A stretch of 64,000 nucleotides of DNA, from positions 23,250,001 to 23,314,000 of the forward strand of contig CM041465.1 of assembly GCA_023213395.1 (NCBI GenBank), read 5' to 3'. Below are positions 11,036 to 22,568 of the stretch, piece by piece (the stretch's first letter is position 1; every line of letters starts with the position of its first letter). The notes below the pieces were generated by a model, which worked only from the letters and a program-made list of their open reading frames with translations, searched no databases and had not been told where the DNA came from. A program made the translations under genes and the position numbers. This DNA comes from Cycas panzhihuaensis. Its lineage: Eukaryota; Cycadophyta.

Positions 11036-11122
11036 GAAACTTATAACAATCAAACCATTTTTGGGGGTCTAGATATATTAAGCATAACTCAATAATATTC
11101 AGACAAGGAAAGTAAAGGAGGG
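11036..11122. other. Unassigned flank between two divergent gypsy LTRs
   Basis: These 87 AT-rich bases lie outside LTR-g and before LTR-d. They do not resemble the usual sequence upstream of a gypsy 3' LTR, although a purine run (AAAGGAGGG) abuts LTR-d. They could be residual host DNA or a decayed element end. No gene is visible. Confidence 0.5.
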
Positions 11123-12515
11123 TATTTCCTAATAACCATGAGTGGACATGGGTGATTCGACTCAGGTAAGTTCAGGTATGCTCCTATCTTCACTTGTGTC
11201 AGTTCAAAAAATGGTCAATAGAGGCACACTACCTACATTGCATTCCGATTAGTTAATTGCATGATCACTATACATTGTTTGCCTGACTATATTACATTTT
11301 AACACCTTTTTAGCCTATGATGACTCGGGATACACATCCCATGGCACTCCATAACCCTTTGTCATTGTCTCCACGATGTCCCCAAGTACCTTTTGGCTTC
11401 TGTATCCCATATCACATCACTCGTTGGTGAGACATGACCCATAACACCTTGCTTAGGTTTGGTCATCACCCCGTATCCACCTTTTGTCTCTTTTTGGGAG
11501 TCTTTGGCCGTTATTTCCTACTTGTTGTGGTTCCTCTAGGTCCCATAACCCTCTTTGCTACCTGGATATTACAACATACTCCCTTAGGGCCTAAGACCCC
11601 CTCTTTTTAGAGCTTTCGGGCTCCCTCCTCTTTCTTTTTGTTTTTGTCTTTGCCGCACCGTGGTAAACTTCGCGGTGCTGTGGAAAACTCTGTAGTATTG
11701 CTAAGTTTACTATGGGGTGAATGTCCATAACCATTTTTTTAAACTGGCCATGACTAATTTCAAATTAATTATGAAATTATCACATGGCAATAAGCTGATT
11801 CCTGCCTAGGGCAAACCCTAATCACTCATTGAGCTAGGGTTAGGTTTAAAAGCCTAAAATCCACTTCATTTGGGCCTTTTCTCATTTATTTTCACTACTC
11901 TCTTCCCTTAAAATTCCCTATAACAGACTCCAACTCTATTACACCTATCTTACAACCTAGTTATAAGCTCTTACATCTTAGGAAATGCAGGTTGTAGGTC
12001 TACAACAAGGCTAGATAAAGAAGGATCATGCTCCAAATGTCTTACCAAGCTCTAGGTCTTATCTTATTCACAATTTTGCTCTCCATACATTGCACTATAA
12101 GGGTTTCCTCTAGCAAACCCCAAGGGATCTTCCTCTTCACCTTGTCTTCTAGGTAGATCTACCCTTAATTTGCCTTTACCAGGTATTCTTAGATTAGTTT
12201 TCATTTCCCTTTTGAATAATACAAGTACTCTTTTATTAATATTTCTTGTATAAAGTTTTCTTCTTCCCTTTTCCACTGTATTGAGAGGCAAACCCTCCCT
12301 CTTGTTGGCCTATCCATGTCTTACTCTTGGCTTTGTTTAGATTTCCTCAAGGAGGTAGTAGGAAAAAGGGGTGTACGGAGAGAGAAAGGAGTCTTAGGCA
12401 GGGTTCCGCACCCAACACACCTCCTCCTCAAGGGAAACCCCCTTCTCTCATTCCCTTTCCCTCTCCATACCTTCCTTGATTCCTAGGAAAATCGTTGAGG
12501 TGGAGATCTTTGCTG

Positions 12516-12520
12516 GTGGC
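12516..12520. repeat. Target site duplication of Copia-2, left copy (GTGGC)
   Basis: GTGGC directly precedes the left LTR and recurs at 17761-17765 after the right LTR. Confidence 0.92.
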
Positions 12521-12746
12521 TATTAAGATATAATGTTTTATCTAGGTATGAAAGGGGGTCATGTTAAGACCACCCTTAATAGTCATAGTGTAAGATGATG
12601 CCACTTGGTAGTATCAGAGTGATTGGTTATATTAGAAGTTGTAACCATCACATTGTTGATGTATACTTAAGAAGGTTGAATCTTAATGTAAAAGATACTT
12701 CTCTTCTCTGTTTAATTCAGATCAGTCTTTGCTCTGTTTTTCATCA
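12521..12746 (+). repeat. Copia-2 5' LTR (226 bp)
   Basis: Starts TATTAAGATATAATG, where the right LTR has TGTTAAG, so the terminal TG has mutated to TA. It ends TTTTTCATCA directly before the primer site. Confidence 0.94.
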
Positions 12747-12762
12747 TGGTATCAGAGTAGGT
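12747..12762 (+). promoter_or_regulatory. Copia-2 primer binding site (initiator-Met tRNA)
   Basis: TGGTATCAGAGTAGGT starts immediately after the 5' LTR. It is the usual initiator-Met tRNA complement with late mismatches. Confidence 0.92.
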
Positions 12763-13408
12763 CAGCCCAAACTGATCTTTTTTAAAAACTTTCTCCTATC
12801 TAGAAGTTCCATCAAGGATAGAAGAAGTAGACAAGGTAGTTAGGATATCTGCTTCATCATTGCTCTAGCGTATGGAATCGTACGGACATGTATGGACCTG
12901 TACGGATGAGTTTTTTTCAAAAGTGTCAGATCGTAGTGAAATTTGGTGGGGAGGTAGATCGAAGTACGCTGAGTATATTTCTCTTCTAGAGCCAAGTCAT
13001 CCGAGGTCATTTTCAAGGCCAAATTGAGCCCGAACCGGTCTACGCATTTTTGGAGGATCCGTCTCAAAAATCTTCACGATTTTCTCAGAATATCAGGTAT
13101 TTCCAGTCAAAAACCCTTCTTAGTATCAATACATTAAATTTTCATCCATATTCAAAGATTTATTTTGAGTTTTTCCTAGTGATTTTTTAAAAAATCAAAT
13201 TCCTGCCCTACCCGCTGTTTTTTTTTCTAGAGTAGTTTTCTCTCTTCTGAGAAACATTTTTGAAAAACCAACTTCAGATTCACATAGGTGACTGAGAAAC
13301 CTCGATTTTGAGGTATTTTCTTATTTAGGCCGTACACCTAGGGTTCCATATAGAAATCCATACAACTGTACAGACAGACTTTAAACTCTATTTTTTGATT
13401 TGAAGAAA
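12763..13408 (+). other. Copia-2 untranslated leader
   Basis: About 650 bp between the primer site and the gag ATG with no conserved coding content. Small reading frames here do not resemble any copia domain. Confidence 0.6.
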
Positions 13409-14360
13409 ATGTCTTCATCCCTCATTTCTCTGCCTGAACAAGAAAAATTAACTGGTTCCAACTATCCTGTATGGAAAATCAAGTTAGAAACCATTTTAGG
13501 AGTGAAAAATGCCTAGGAAATCGCTAAAGGGATAGAAAAACGTCCTCCAGTTGGTGATGATAAGCTAGGAAGTTGGATTGAAAGAAATAATATGGCTAGT
13601 CTCACATTAAAAATGTCAATTTCAGATTCAGTTTTAGTCTATGTGGAAAAATTAAATTTGGCATCTGAAATACAGAAATGCTTGGAAAATTTATATGGAC
13701 AAAAGAATAAGGCAAGAGTAATTGCACTCAAAGAAGAACTGTACAAGCTTCACATGAAAGAAAATGAAGAGGTAGAGGATTTTATGCATAAAATTATTAC
13801 TGTCAGAAATAATCTCTTAAGTGCTGGAGGTTTAATTTCTGAACAAGACCTAGTAGAAATTGTAACTGCAAGGTTGCCAAAGTCATTTGACACAATTGTT
13901 AATACTATCATAGATAGTGATAGGTTAGACAAGTTAACTTGATGAATTGATAGGATTGTTGCTCAGACAAGAATAAAGAAATAAAAGGTATGAAAATACA
14001 ACATAATTGGAAGATGTATTTGCGTCCAGACTGAATCTCGGGCCAAGAGGGAGACAACAATTTTGAGGACAAAGTAGAATAGTAGACTTCCAGGGATGAG
14101 GATGCTGGCAAAGTTCTAGAGGGTGAGGACGGAGTAGAGAAAATAGGGTCTGTTATAACTATGGAAGAACCGGACACTTCACCAGCAATTGCAGAATCTT
14201 TGATATTTGCTGCTATTGCGGATAAAGTGGACACTATCCATATCAATGTCCAGAAAGACGAAGTGAATTTTAGAAAGGAAAGCAACCCATTGGAGGCTAT
14301 AGCAAAGAGAAGGACGAAGAGGAGGAGGAAGAAGAGACAGCTTTCATCACAGCGTTAGTT
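13409..14360 (+). pseudogene. Copia-2 gag with two zinc knuckles
   Basis: The ATG at 13409 opens a frame with LTGSNYPVWK, the copia gag N-terminal motif. A TAG at about 13514 interrupts GVKNA-EIAKGIE, probably TGG to TAG. The frame then runs through EDFMHKIITVRNNL and ARLPKSFD to 13942, where a frameshift follows. Around 14145-14255 are two CCHC knuckles: the first reads CYNYGRTGHFTSNC with its second Cys changed to Tyr, the second has correct spacing (CCYCG-SGHYPYQC) but an in-frame TAA. Confidence 0.88.
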
Positions 14361-14366
14361 ACCAGT

Positions 14367-14780
14367 ATGAAAGACAAAGACATATGGTACATAGACTCAA
14401 GAGCTTCCAAACATATGACAAGTCGGGAAGAATGGTTTGAAGCCATGAAACCCTACAATATGGACAAATCAGTAGAACTAGGTGATAAGTATTCCCTTAA
14501 TATAAAAGGGATTAGAACTATCTTAGTAAATCTGGATGGGAATGAAAAAAGAATTGGAAATGTTCTATTTGTACCAGATCTAAAAATGAATCTCCTCTCT
14601 ATTTCTCAATTAAGCAAAAAAGGGTTGAGAACCATTTTTGATAAAGAAGGGAACTGTCATATTCTAGACATGAAGAGAGGTGGGAAAATTGTTGCAAAAG
14701 GAGTCAGGTGTAATGATCTTTACAAACTCTTGTCAAATCTTATACTTCCTTATCTGGAAGAAAAATCTCGTACTACTTCT
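14367..14780 (+). pseudogene. Copia-2 aspartic protease
   Basis: The block IWYIDSRASKHMT matches the copia protease active site, but DSGA has become DSRA, removing the catalytic-loop Gly. Downstream, GNVLFVPDLKMNLLSISQL is the typical copia protease C-terminal part. It would process Gag-Pol; with this substitution activity is not expected. Confidence 0.88.
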
Positions 14781-14789
14781 AAATCTAAT

Positions 14790-15660
14790 AATAAAGCTTG
14801 GAATTTGAGGTATGGGCATCTCCCAATTGATACACTTAAACAAATGGAAAAATCAGGAATGATTAATGGTCTACCTAATATTTCATTAGATAAATTTATT
14901 TGTAAAGGTTGTAAACTTAGAAAACAGCACAGACTTCCTTTTAAAGAAAGTGTTTAAAGAGCTCAGACAAAATTAGAATTGATACATACAGATATTTGTA
15001 GTCTAATTACACCTCTCACAATTAATGGATGTAGATATTTTTTAACTTTCATTGATGATTTCACTCGGAAAGTATGGGTATATTTTTTGCATAATAAATC
15101 AGAAGTTTTTGAAACATTTAAAGAATTCAAAGTGGAAGCAGAGCTAGAATTAGGAATGAAAATCAAATGCATCAGATCAGATGGAGGAGGGGAATATATA
15201 TCAAAGGAGTTTTTAAATTTCTGCAAGGATCGAGGGATTCATAGATAGATTACAACTCCTTACACCCCTCAGTCAAATGGAGTGGCCAAAAGAAAGAATA
15301 GAACTCTGATGGAAATGGCTTGAAGCATGATGTATGGAACCAAAATATCAAAAACATATTAGGTAGAAGCAGTTAGTACAGCATGCTACTTGATAAACAG
15401 AAGTCCAACAAAAGTATTAAAGGATATCACTCCAGAAGAAGCTTGGACAGGACAAAAACCTGATGTAAGTCTTCTCAAAATTTTTGGCAGCCAAGCATTT
15501 GTGCATATTCCTGATAAAAGAAGGTCCAAATTGGATGCAAAAAGCATAGAATTCATTTTAATAGGCTACAGTAAAAATTCAAAGGCCTACAAATGCATAG
15601 ATCGAAAAACTAATAAAATTTATGTAAGCAGAGATGTTGTTTATAATGAAGAAAATTCTA
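14790..15660 (+). pseudogene. Copia-2 integrase
   Basis: The pre-integrase zinc-binding segment reads WNLRYGHLPIDTLKQM and FICKGCKLRKQHRLPF. A TAA at 14955-14957 then splits it from the core. The core shows HTDICS (first Asp), RSDGGGEY (second Asp) and NGVAKRKNR, where the third catalytic residue Glu is Lys (codon 15288-15290). Further stops occur at about 15246, 15321 and 15360. The C-terminal part shows CYLINRSPTKVL and FGSQAFVHIP. Confidence 0.9.
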
Positions 15661-16020
15661 TTGAATCCTCACAAATTAGAATAATAGAAGATGAGAAGGA
15701 AAATGAACAGGAAGCTGTCAGACATGAAGGGACGCAAGAAGATGAGCAAGAAAATAAGTTAGAAATTACCTCAGAAAATCAAGAAGCTGAAGAAAGAAGT
15801 GATTTAGAAATCACTTCAGAAGAAGGACAAGCAGATCCATCATCAACTAGTCAAGTACCAGAAGACATGATCGAGAAAGAAGACCCACGAAAATAGAAAA
15901 AGCTGCCAAAATGGTACATCAAAACAGTTGAAGAAGGAAGTGTAATAGAATAGAAAACATGGGGACAAAGGTCAAGAGCTCTTCTAAGCAAAGTCAAACC
16001 ACAGAACTTTCAAGAAGCAA
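15661..16020 (+). pseudogene. Copia-2 integrase-RT linker, acidic
   Basis: Glu-rich spacer of about 120 codons, in frame with integrase up to the stop at 15894-15896. Such acidic linkers between integrase and RT are common in copia Pol and carry no enzymatic motif. Confidence 0.6.
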
Positions 16021-16870
16021 AAGATCATCAAGAATGGAAAGTAGCAATGGACAATGAAATGAACTCAATCAAGAAGAATCAAACGTGGGAGTTAGTAGAA
16101 CTACCTGCAAATAAATCCACTGTAAACTACAAATGGGTTCACAAAACAAAAAAGGGAATGGATGGCAAAATAGAAAAATACAAGGCAAGGTTATTCGCAA
16201 AAAGGTACACTCAAACAACAGGAGTAGATTTTGATGAGACCTTCTCTCCAGTAGCAAAAATGAATACTGAAGAAACGAATTGCCTTGGTCTGAGACAAGA
16301 CTAGAAAATCTCACAGCTAGATGTAAAAAGCACCTTCTTGAATGGTGAGCTGGAAGAAGAAGTCTATATGCAACAACCAGAAGAATACGCTGAACAGGGG
16401 CAGGAGAATCTGGTTTGCAGGTTAAAAAAGGCTCTGTATGGTCTAAAACAAGCTCCACGTGCCTGGTATGCCAAATTAGATCATTTTCTTAAAGAAAATA
16501 AGTTTGCTCGGTGCAACTCTGACTCCAGTCTCTACATAAGAAAAACAAACAACAAGATAACAATAATTGTTATCTATGTAGATGATATGCTCCTCACTAG
16601 AGATGATGAAGAAGGAATTAAGTGGATCAAAAGTTAACTGTAGCAAAAATTTGAAATGACAGACTTGGGGCTTCTAAATTACTACTTAGGACTGGAGGTA
16701 GGTCAGCATCAAAACTATATAATCTTGTCCCAAAGTAACTACATCAAAAGTCTAGTTGTTCGATTTCAAATGGAGAATTGCAATCTATGCACAACACCCA
16801 TGGAAATAAATTGTGACTTAATAGCAGATAGTATGGAAAAGGATGTAGATGTCACACTGTACAGATAAAT
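16021..16870 (+). pseudogene. Copia-2 reverse transcriptase
   Basis: RVT_2 domain with NQTWELVELP, YKARLFAKRYTQT, SQLDVKSTFLNGELEEEVYM, LKKALYGLKQAPRAWY and an intact catalytic YVDD (16575-16586). Stops lie at 16302-16304, about 16637 and 16868, the last of which separates LYR from MIGSLIYLTATRPN. The primary catalytic residues survive but the frame does not. Confidence 0.92.
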
Positions 16871-17524
16871 GATTGGAAGTCTAATTTATTTAACAGCCAC
16901 CAGGCCTAATATATCCTACTCGGTAGGACTAATATCCAGATACATGCAAAATCCAAAGTTGAGACATTGGCAAGCTGCAAAAAGAGTCTTAAGGTACCTC
17001 AAAGGAACAACACATTTCAAGTTAGTATACTTGAAAGGGTACCCAATCGAAATATCAGGGTACTGCGACTCTGACTGGGTAGGTGACAAAGAACAAAGGA
17101 AATCCACTAGTGGATATTGTTTCTTCTTAGGAGCCTCAGTGGTCTCATGGTGTAGTAAGAAACAAACTACAGTAGCTCTCTCCTCTACAGAAGTTGAATA
17201 CAAAGTAGCTATGTTAGTAACCTGTGAAGCTGTATGGTTAAGGCAACTTCTGTTCGACTTAGATTAACAGTAAAAAGGAGCAACCTCCTTGAAATGTGAC
17301 AATCAAAGTGCCATCAAGCTAACCAAAAATCTAGTTCTACATTCAAGGACAAAGCACATTGAAGTTCATCATCATTTCATAAGAGAAAAAGTACGTAATA
17401 AAGAGATAGACTTGGAATATTGCCCCTCAGACTAACAAGTTGCAGATCTTCTGACAAAACCTCTTGGAAGAGAAAGACTCAAATATTTAAGAGACAAAAT
17501 AAGATTATTAGAGATAAAACATTA
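16869..17524 (+). pseudogene. Copia-2 RNase H
   Basis: Continues from RT: CDSDWVGD with catalytic Asp, RKSTSGYCFFLG, SSTEVEY with catalytic Glu, KCDNQSAIKL with catalytic Asp, and DLLTKPLGRERL near the end. Stops follow VWLRQLLFDLD (17265-17267) and occur in the CPSD-QVAD segment. All DEDD-type positions visible here are retained. Confidence 0.92.
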
Positions 17525-17532
17525 AGAGGGGG
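17524..17532 (+). promoter_or_regulatory. Copia-2 polypurine tract
   Basis: AAGAGGGGG directly abuts the right LTR at 17533. Confidence 0.85.
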
Positions 17533-17760
17533 TGTTAAGATATAATGTTTTATCTAGGTATGAAAGGGGGTCATGTTAAGACCACCCTCAATATAGTCAG
17601 GGTGTAAGATGATGCCACTTGGCAGTATCAGAGTGATTGGTTACATTAGAGGTTGTAACCATCACATTGTTGATGTATACTTAAGAAGGTTGAATCTCAA
17701 TGTAAAAGATACTTCTCTTCTCTGTTTAATTCAGATAAGTCTTTGCTCTATTTTTCATCA
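17533..17760 (+). repeat. Copia-2 3' LTR (228 bp)
   Basis: Starts TGTTAAGATATAATG and ends TTTTTCATCA. It is partner to 12521-12746 with about nine substitutions and a 2-bp indel. Confidence 0.95.
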
Positions 17761-17765
17761 GTGGC
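17761..17765. repeat. Target site duplication of Copia-2, right copy (GTGGC)
   Basis: Perfect match to 12516-12520. LTR-d sequence continues after it. Confidence 0.92.
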
Positions 17766-19649
17766 AGTGTAGGCAACTTATTGCTGCATTTGTAACTAGC
17801 CATCAAAGGTCCTATGCAACCAGAGTTTTAGCCCTAACTCATAACCCTTTGCATTTTGGGGTTAACTCTTGTAAAAACCTACAAAAGTTGCACTTTACAA
17901 CTTTTACAATATTTGCAACTTTTGTAACTCTTTTGCTACTTTTATCTTCATTCATAGAAATCTATTTTACACTTGTTGTCGAGCTATTTTACTCTCTTTA
18001 TCCATTGGCTTGGTTCTTGGGGATCATGTGGAGCATTCTAGATTTAGAGGGTTAGCCATTCCCTTTCTCACCCCACCTTTCTCTTTTCTCTTTCTCACCC
18101 CACCTTCTCCCACATCACATAATTAACTATACATGCAAAATAAGGAATGGTATTAACATTAAATGATTTTGTTATTTAATATATGCTCATGAGTCCATTG
18201 TTTTATATCCTTCACTTTCAAAGGAGATACACACATATAGCCATATTTCCTTGCACATACTTTCTCCCGTATGCATTTAGTGCCCCTTAGGAAAAGGCGA
18301 GCTTTAATTGTGCGAGTTTCTTGCATTTGAAGTAAGTAAGAATTTTCATCCCAGGTATGCTTCCCCCTTTGCTTAGTAGTCGCTTTTGTGATATTCTAAA
18401 ATTACAAAGTATAATCATTCTATTCTTTCCATTTTCTTTCTTTACAATTTCCTTTTGTTTTAGTTTTGGGGGAAGGTAAGGAAGCCCACTCTTCTATCTG
18501 CATCCTTTCCATTACGCCACCTGCAGTAAGAAGAAGAGCAAAGATTGCAAAAGTAGTGAGGGTAGCGTTGCTCCAACTGCCGTATTTCTGGGTACATTTC
18601 TCTCCCTAGCCTTCCTACTCTTGTCCTTTACTCCCCCTTTTTGTATATCCCTAAATGAAAGGAAAAACAAAGGATTGTATTGCTTTATGCTCTACTGGTT
18701 ATTTTTTCTTACCCATCTAGTTCATATAGTGGGGATTTAGTCAACCCACACTGGTAGATGCTTGTTTTTTTTATTTTGCCACATACACCCACTTGTTTGT
18801 CCTTTCATATAGACTGTCACCCTTACCAAGGCTTAGGTAAGGCGGGTTAGGCACTCATCCACGTGCATTCTTGCCTCCCTCTTTCATGTCATCAAGTAGA
18901 TTTGTATCTCTTACTTGAGCTCCTTGTCTCCTTAACAACTTGCTTGCTTTCTTTTCCTTGCATGTGAAAGAATAAAGAGAGTGAGGCTACATTTAGAGAG
19001 AGAGAATATATCGTTTCTTTCAAAGTTATTTCTTGCAAACACGAGCATAAAACCTTTTATCCTACACCTCCTTATCGCACAACAAAAATAAGTATAAGAA
19101 TAATGCGCTTCGCCTATCCCTTATACCTAGAACTTCCTTAGGTATGGCTCCTTGAGAGTACTTCCTCTCAAGGTTACTTTTCCTTACCACTAGTAAGACC
19201 TCTTTGGTTCTACCCTTTGGTCTACACTTGGTTTGTTAAATCAACTATTTTTTTTGTTTGCTCACATTGCAAGCTACCCTAGGTTTATGCGTGAGTTTCC
19301 TTCCCTTCCTGTCGAGGCTTCTCTCACTCATCACCTCTTCATATGAAGAGGTGTCCACTCACTTTCTTCCTCCCTCCTTTGGCCATCCAGGATGGGAGGG
19401 CCCCTCTTGAGGTTACTCAGGAAATTGAGGAGACCCCTCTTCCACATGTTACTCAGAATCTAGGAGGAGTTACCTGAAAGAAGTTTGTGTGCCATTTGAG
19501 GGTCTTCGAACCTGTCTTCTGATGCACAAATGGTCTTTGTGAGTGATCCCTTTCGCTTGTTCATATAGGTCCATAGTCACCTAAGCTTCTAATAGTGTTG
19601 ACTCAACCTTATTCAGGTTTAGTGACCCCCCCTATAGGTGAAATTCCGC

Positions 19650-19670
19650 TAGCGAGTATACTGGGGACTC
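19650..19670 (+). promoter_or_regulatory. Gypsy element A primer binding site (decayed)
   Basis: TAGCGAGTATACTGGGGACTC lies one base after LTR-d. It keeps the GCGA...ATACTGGGGA core of the intact site in E (63028). Confidence 0.8.
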
Positions 19671-19901
19671 ACTAATAAGGGATTAATCCTTCCTCCCTGA
19701 TTTGTTGGTGTTACCTTCTTTTCAGGAGCTCTACTCGATCTATTAGGTAGCCCCCAACACTTGTCACCTTACCATCCCTTTTTCTTCCAATCTTTAGGAG
19801 GAACTTGTATGTGATGATTCTCTTATCGTTTACGAGGCCTTCCCCCTTTGTTAGAAGACTCCCCTTACTATCCTCTTCCATCATCAGATTTCGAAATGAC
19901 C

Positions 19902-20930
19902 ATGAAAGGATTTCCTTTGGATTGGGCATATCATGCCTACATATCTGAGTCCCATCAACCATCCACTTCCTTCTAAGGGCCCACCCAAGAAGGTGAGGAC
20001 CCTATCTTTTACTCAGGTGACCAAGAACACACATGCGAAGTGCATATGGAAGTCCTTAAGATGGGGGCAACCACATGCGACTCCATGATTACGAGGTGCT
20101 TGGCATTGGAGGCCATTGAGATCCAAGCCAGACTCGAGAAACCTCTCAAGCCCTCACAACGTCGTGAGGTGAATCCCCTAGCGAAGGAAACCAAACCTTC
20201 GCAACCTACCAGGTCTACCTCTCATCCGACTGAGGGGACCTTAGACCCTCTTACCTCTACTATTCGCTCATTCGAGCGCATGATGAAGGAGCTTAAACTC
20301 CAGTCCCCTTCATCGTTGACCTCCCATAAACTAGTTCAACAAGGTTCTCATGCCATTCCCCCCAAAGGGGGTAATGCCCAACCTTCTCAAGCAAGGAGAA
20401 TCGATCCTCCCCTTAAGAAGAGATGGTGTTCCATCCATGGGAAATGTTTCCATGACGATTCATATTATTGGGTGCAACACCCACGTGATGCCCCGTCGCG
20501 CGATTCGTCCCCTAGACGGGCATCAAGGCCTAACCTCGAGCAACCTGTTCATAGAGATCCATTCCCCAAACATGGGGAACGTGGTCGTGATGTTCAACAA
20601 AGGAACAATTAGAATCGGGATAGGTCCCCTGATTCTCACCCTTCACATGGTAGAGGGAAGGGTATACGAAGGCCATCTTTCTTTTCGCACTCCCCTGACC
20701 GCCGTGCTCCATCACATTCACAGTCCTATAACAAGGGAAAGAAGGTGATCCAGATGCTTGAGACCACTCCCCTTTACGCTTTGACCAGGTCTCAAGTCAT
20801 GAAGGAGGTAACTGGCACCTCTACGTCTACCTCGCAACTTGATCCTCCTCCAGAGGCTGTTCCTTTGGAGATTTCTGCACTTCCCAAGAGCATTCGCGTT
20901 CGCCTCGGTTGATTCAACTTTAGGAGAGCC
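19902..20930 (+). pseudogene. Element A gag, internally deleted
   Basis: Starts MKGFPLDWAYH, aligned with MEGYSSDWAYH of B. Just after the segment like DPIYYPGDQ (about 20030) it jumps to VHMEVLKMGATTCDS, which in B lies some 1.4 kb downstream at about 33487, so the capsid core is missing. It continues through IEIQARLEKPLKPSQR and SFERMMKELKLQ to a CHHC knuckle-like WCSIHGKCFHDDSYYW (about 20423), whose last Cys is Tyr. It is in frame with pol, indicating one gag-pol ORF. Confidence 0.87.
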
Positions 20931-20984
20931 CTTACCCAACCCACTAGGAGGGGTAAGCCTTTCTCTGTAGTCGAAGAGCTTCTC

Positions 20985-21600
20985 ACTATGGCTGCTGGGA
21001 TGTCCATCATGGACGTCTTGAGAGGTTGCCCTGAGCAACGAGCGCTCATCTTGGAAGCTCTAGGATCGAATGACGTATCCGTTCATGCCTTGGGCACAAC
21101 TCAAAGTTGTGAACCTATCATCTCTTTCGATCCTAGAGACCTTCCCTCGTCCAGTGGAAGGGAACGCCAATGGAACTTCCCTTTCACTATCACCATAGAT
21201 ACTCCTGATTGCATGTTGCAAAGAATTGTCATAGATAATGGTTCTTCTATCAATGCCATACCCTTACGCGTCATGCAAGAGCTTGGCATTTCTGCCTTGG
21301 AACCTATTCCATGGCGATGTCAGGGTTATGACGGTAGTGAGAAGACTCCCCTAGGATCTGTCTCGGTACCTCTTACTCTCGAGGATAAGACTGTCGTTAC
21401 TAACATCATTGTCCTCAATGTTGACATTGATTACAACCTACTTCTGGGTCGACCATGGCTTGACCAAATGGGAGTCGTGTGTTCCACCTATTGGGGGCAA
21501 CTTAAATTTGTCCATAACGGACAAATGAAGGTTGTCTCCCGCGAGCGATCGCTTGTTAAACAAACTAGGCCTTCTACTTAGGTAGGCCAAGGCCATACAA
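20985..21600 (+). pseudogene. Element A aspartic protease domain
   Basis: After SIMDVLRGCPEQRALILEALG comes PFTITIDTP and the active-site segment VIDNGSSINAIP, the Tat-type variant of D(T/S)G. Then follow WRCQGYDGSEKTPLGSV and LLLGRPWLDQMG, the protease flap and C-terminal regions. The frame is open across the domain to the TAG at 21579-21581 and is the same frame as RT downstream. Confidence 0.88.
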
Positions 21601-21701
21601 AGGGAAACAAATGCCCTTCCGATCATGCCTCGGCCTGCTCCATCAGAATCCCTGATTCCGCTCATCACGAAGAGGATCCCATATCTTCTTCCCCTGATTT
21701 A

Positions 21702-22560
21702 ATGTGTTTCACCCCCATCGGCATCGGAAGCTATGGGTACCTCGCTATGTTTGACGACAATGGGTCCTGTAGCGAAGATGAGGACATTCCTCATCCTATT
21801 TCCTTCCTCCGCGCTAGTGGAGGGCATTCTTCTCATCCTAGGCCTCCCCCTAGGACCCCTCTTGTTATAGAGCACGGTCACTTTCACATGTCACATGACA
21901 TTGTGCATGTCGATCATCGGGCTCCTAGCTCTTCCGTTCCACCACCTTCCATAGGTGATGGCATTAAGAGTTTTGCTCTTTCTTTTTATGAGGGATCTCT
22001 CCTTGACTCTCCCTTAGAGTCCCTTAGGGATGTTGGGCAGCCTACAGGTCATACCGATCCTATCGCTCCCATACCATCCTACACCTCGTCCACTTGAAGT
22101 TGGGTCATCCATGGGGTGGACTACTTCGAGGATGACGAGGCTTTGCTGGAGTACTTAGCTGGTTCCGCACCCAGTTTACCTCCTAGTCACCACAAGCTTG
22201 GTCACCAGAAGGTCCTAGCGATTGGGTCCACACTAGCTGACCCAATCCCTTCTTCTATTTCCTCTCTTCCTATCGATCTTGCCCACCTCCATTTTGAGAA
22301 GGGGAATGCTATGTGCATGAGATAAACTTAGGACATAGTCCTTGCCCCAGACAAGATCATCAATGTAGGGGCGGAATGTACTCCTGACGAAATGAGGGAA
22401 TACTCCCCCCTGTTCCAGGAATTCTGTGATGTGTTCGCGTGGGATTATTCTGACATGAAGGGAATTGACCCCTTCATCGTCACGTACAACCTTATGACTA
22501 TTCCTGATGCTCATCCTGTGCATCAAAAGTAGCTTCCCCTCCACTCAAAGCTCTCATCCA
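21702..22560 (+). pseudogene. Element A protease-RT connector
   Basis: Open stretches (21702-22097, 22116-22325) in the pol frame carry FTPIGIGSYGYLAMF, a Ser/Pro-rich segment, VDYFEDDEALLEYLAG and HHKLGHQKVLAIGSTLADPIP. These blocks recur in B and C. A WDYSDMKGIDP motif near 22440, typical of the region before Tat RT, leads into RT. Stops separate the pieces. Confidence 0.75.
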
Positions 22561-22568
22561 CCGTTAAA

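Larger units (their letters stand above)
12521..17760 (+). mobile_element. Copia-2: complete Ty1/copia LTR retrotransposon, plus strand
   Basis: It is 5,240 bp, bounded by LTRs of 226 and 228 bp and a perfect 5-bp target duplication within gypsy LTR-d. It has an initiator-Met primer site, gag, two zinc knuckles, protease, integrase, RT, RNase H and a polypurine tract, in copia order. The LTRs differ at about nine positions plus a 2-bp indel by eye (about 4%), mostly transitions, so it is older than Copia-1. Many in-frame stops and frameshifts make it inactive. Confidence 0.95.
11123..19648 (+). repeat. Gypsy LTR-d: 5' LTR of element A, split by Copia-2
   Basis: It begins TATTTCCT (decayed TGTTTCCC) and ends TTCCG just before the element A primer site. 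About 3,280 bp remain once Copia-2 and one target duplication are removed. Recognisable blocks are CGACTCAGGTAAGTTCAGGTATG (11167-11190), a GCGGTA-type module (11651-11716), AAACCCTAATCACT upstream of TTTAAAAG (11845), and GGAAGGTAAGGAAGCCC near 18473. The stretch 17766-18110 holds material I cannot match to the other LTRs. It is the most diverged LTR in the window. Confidence 0.82.

Noticed and set aside
11036-11122. Interpretation as the 3' internal end of another gypsy element before LTR-d
   Set aside because: A purine run abuts the LTR, but upstream bases lack the CTTC(C/T)GAG-AGTGAGGCTCT block seen before LTR-a, -b and -c.
12610-12640. Second primer-site-like AGTATCAGAGTGAT within the Copia-2 LTR
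   Set aside because: It is internal to the LTR and present in both LTR copies; the true site abuts the LTR end at 12747.
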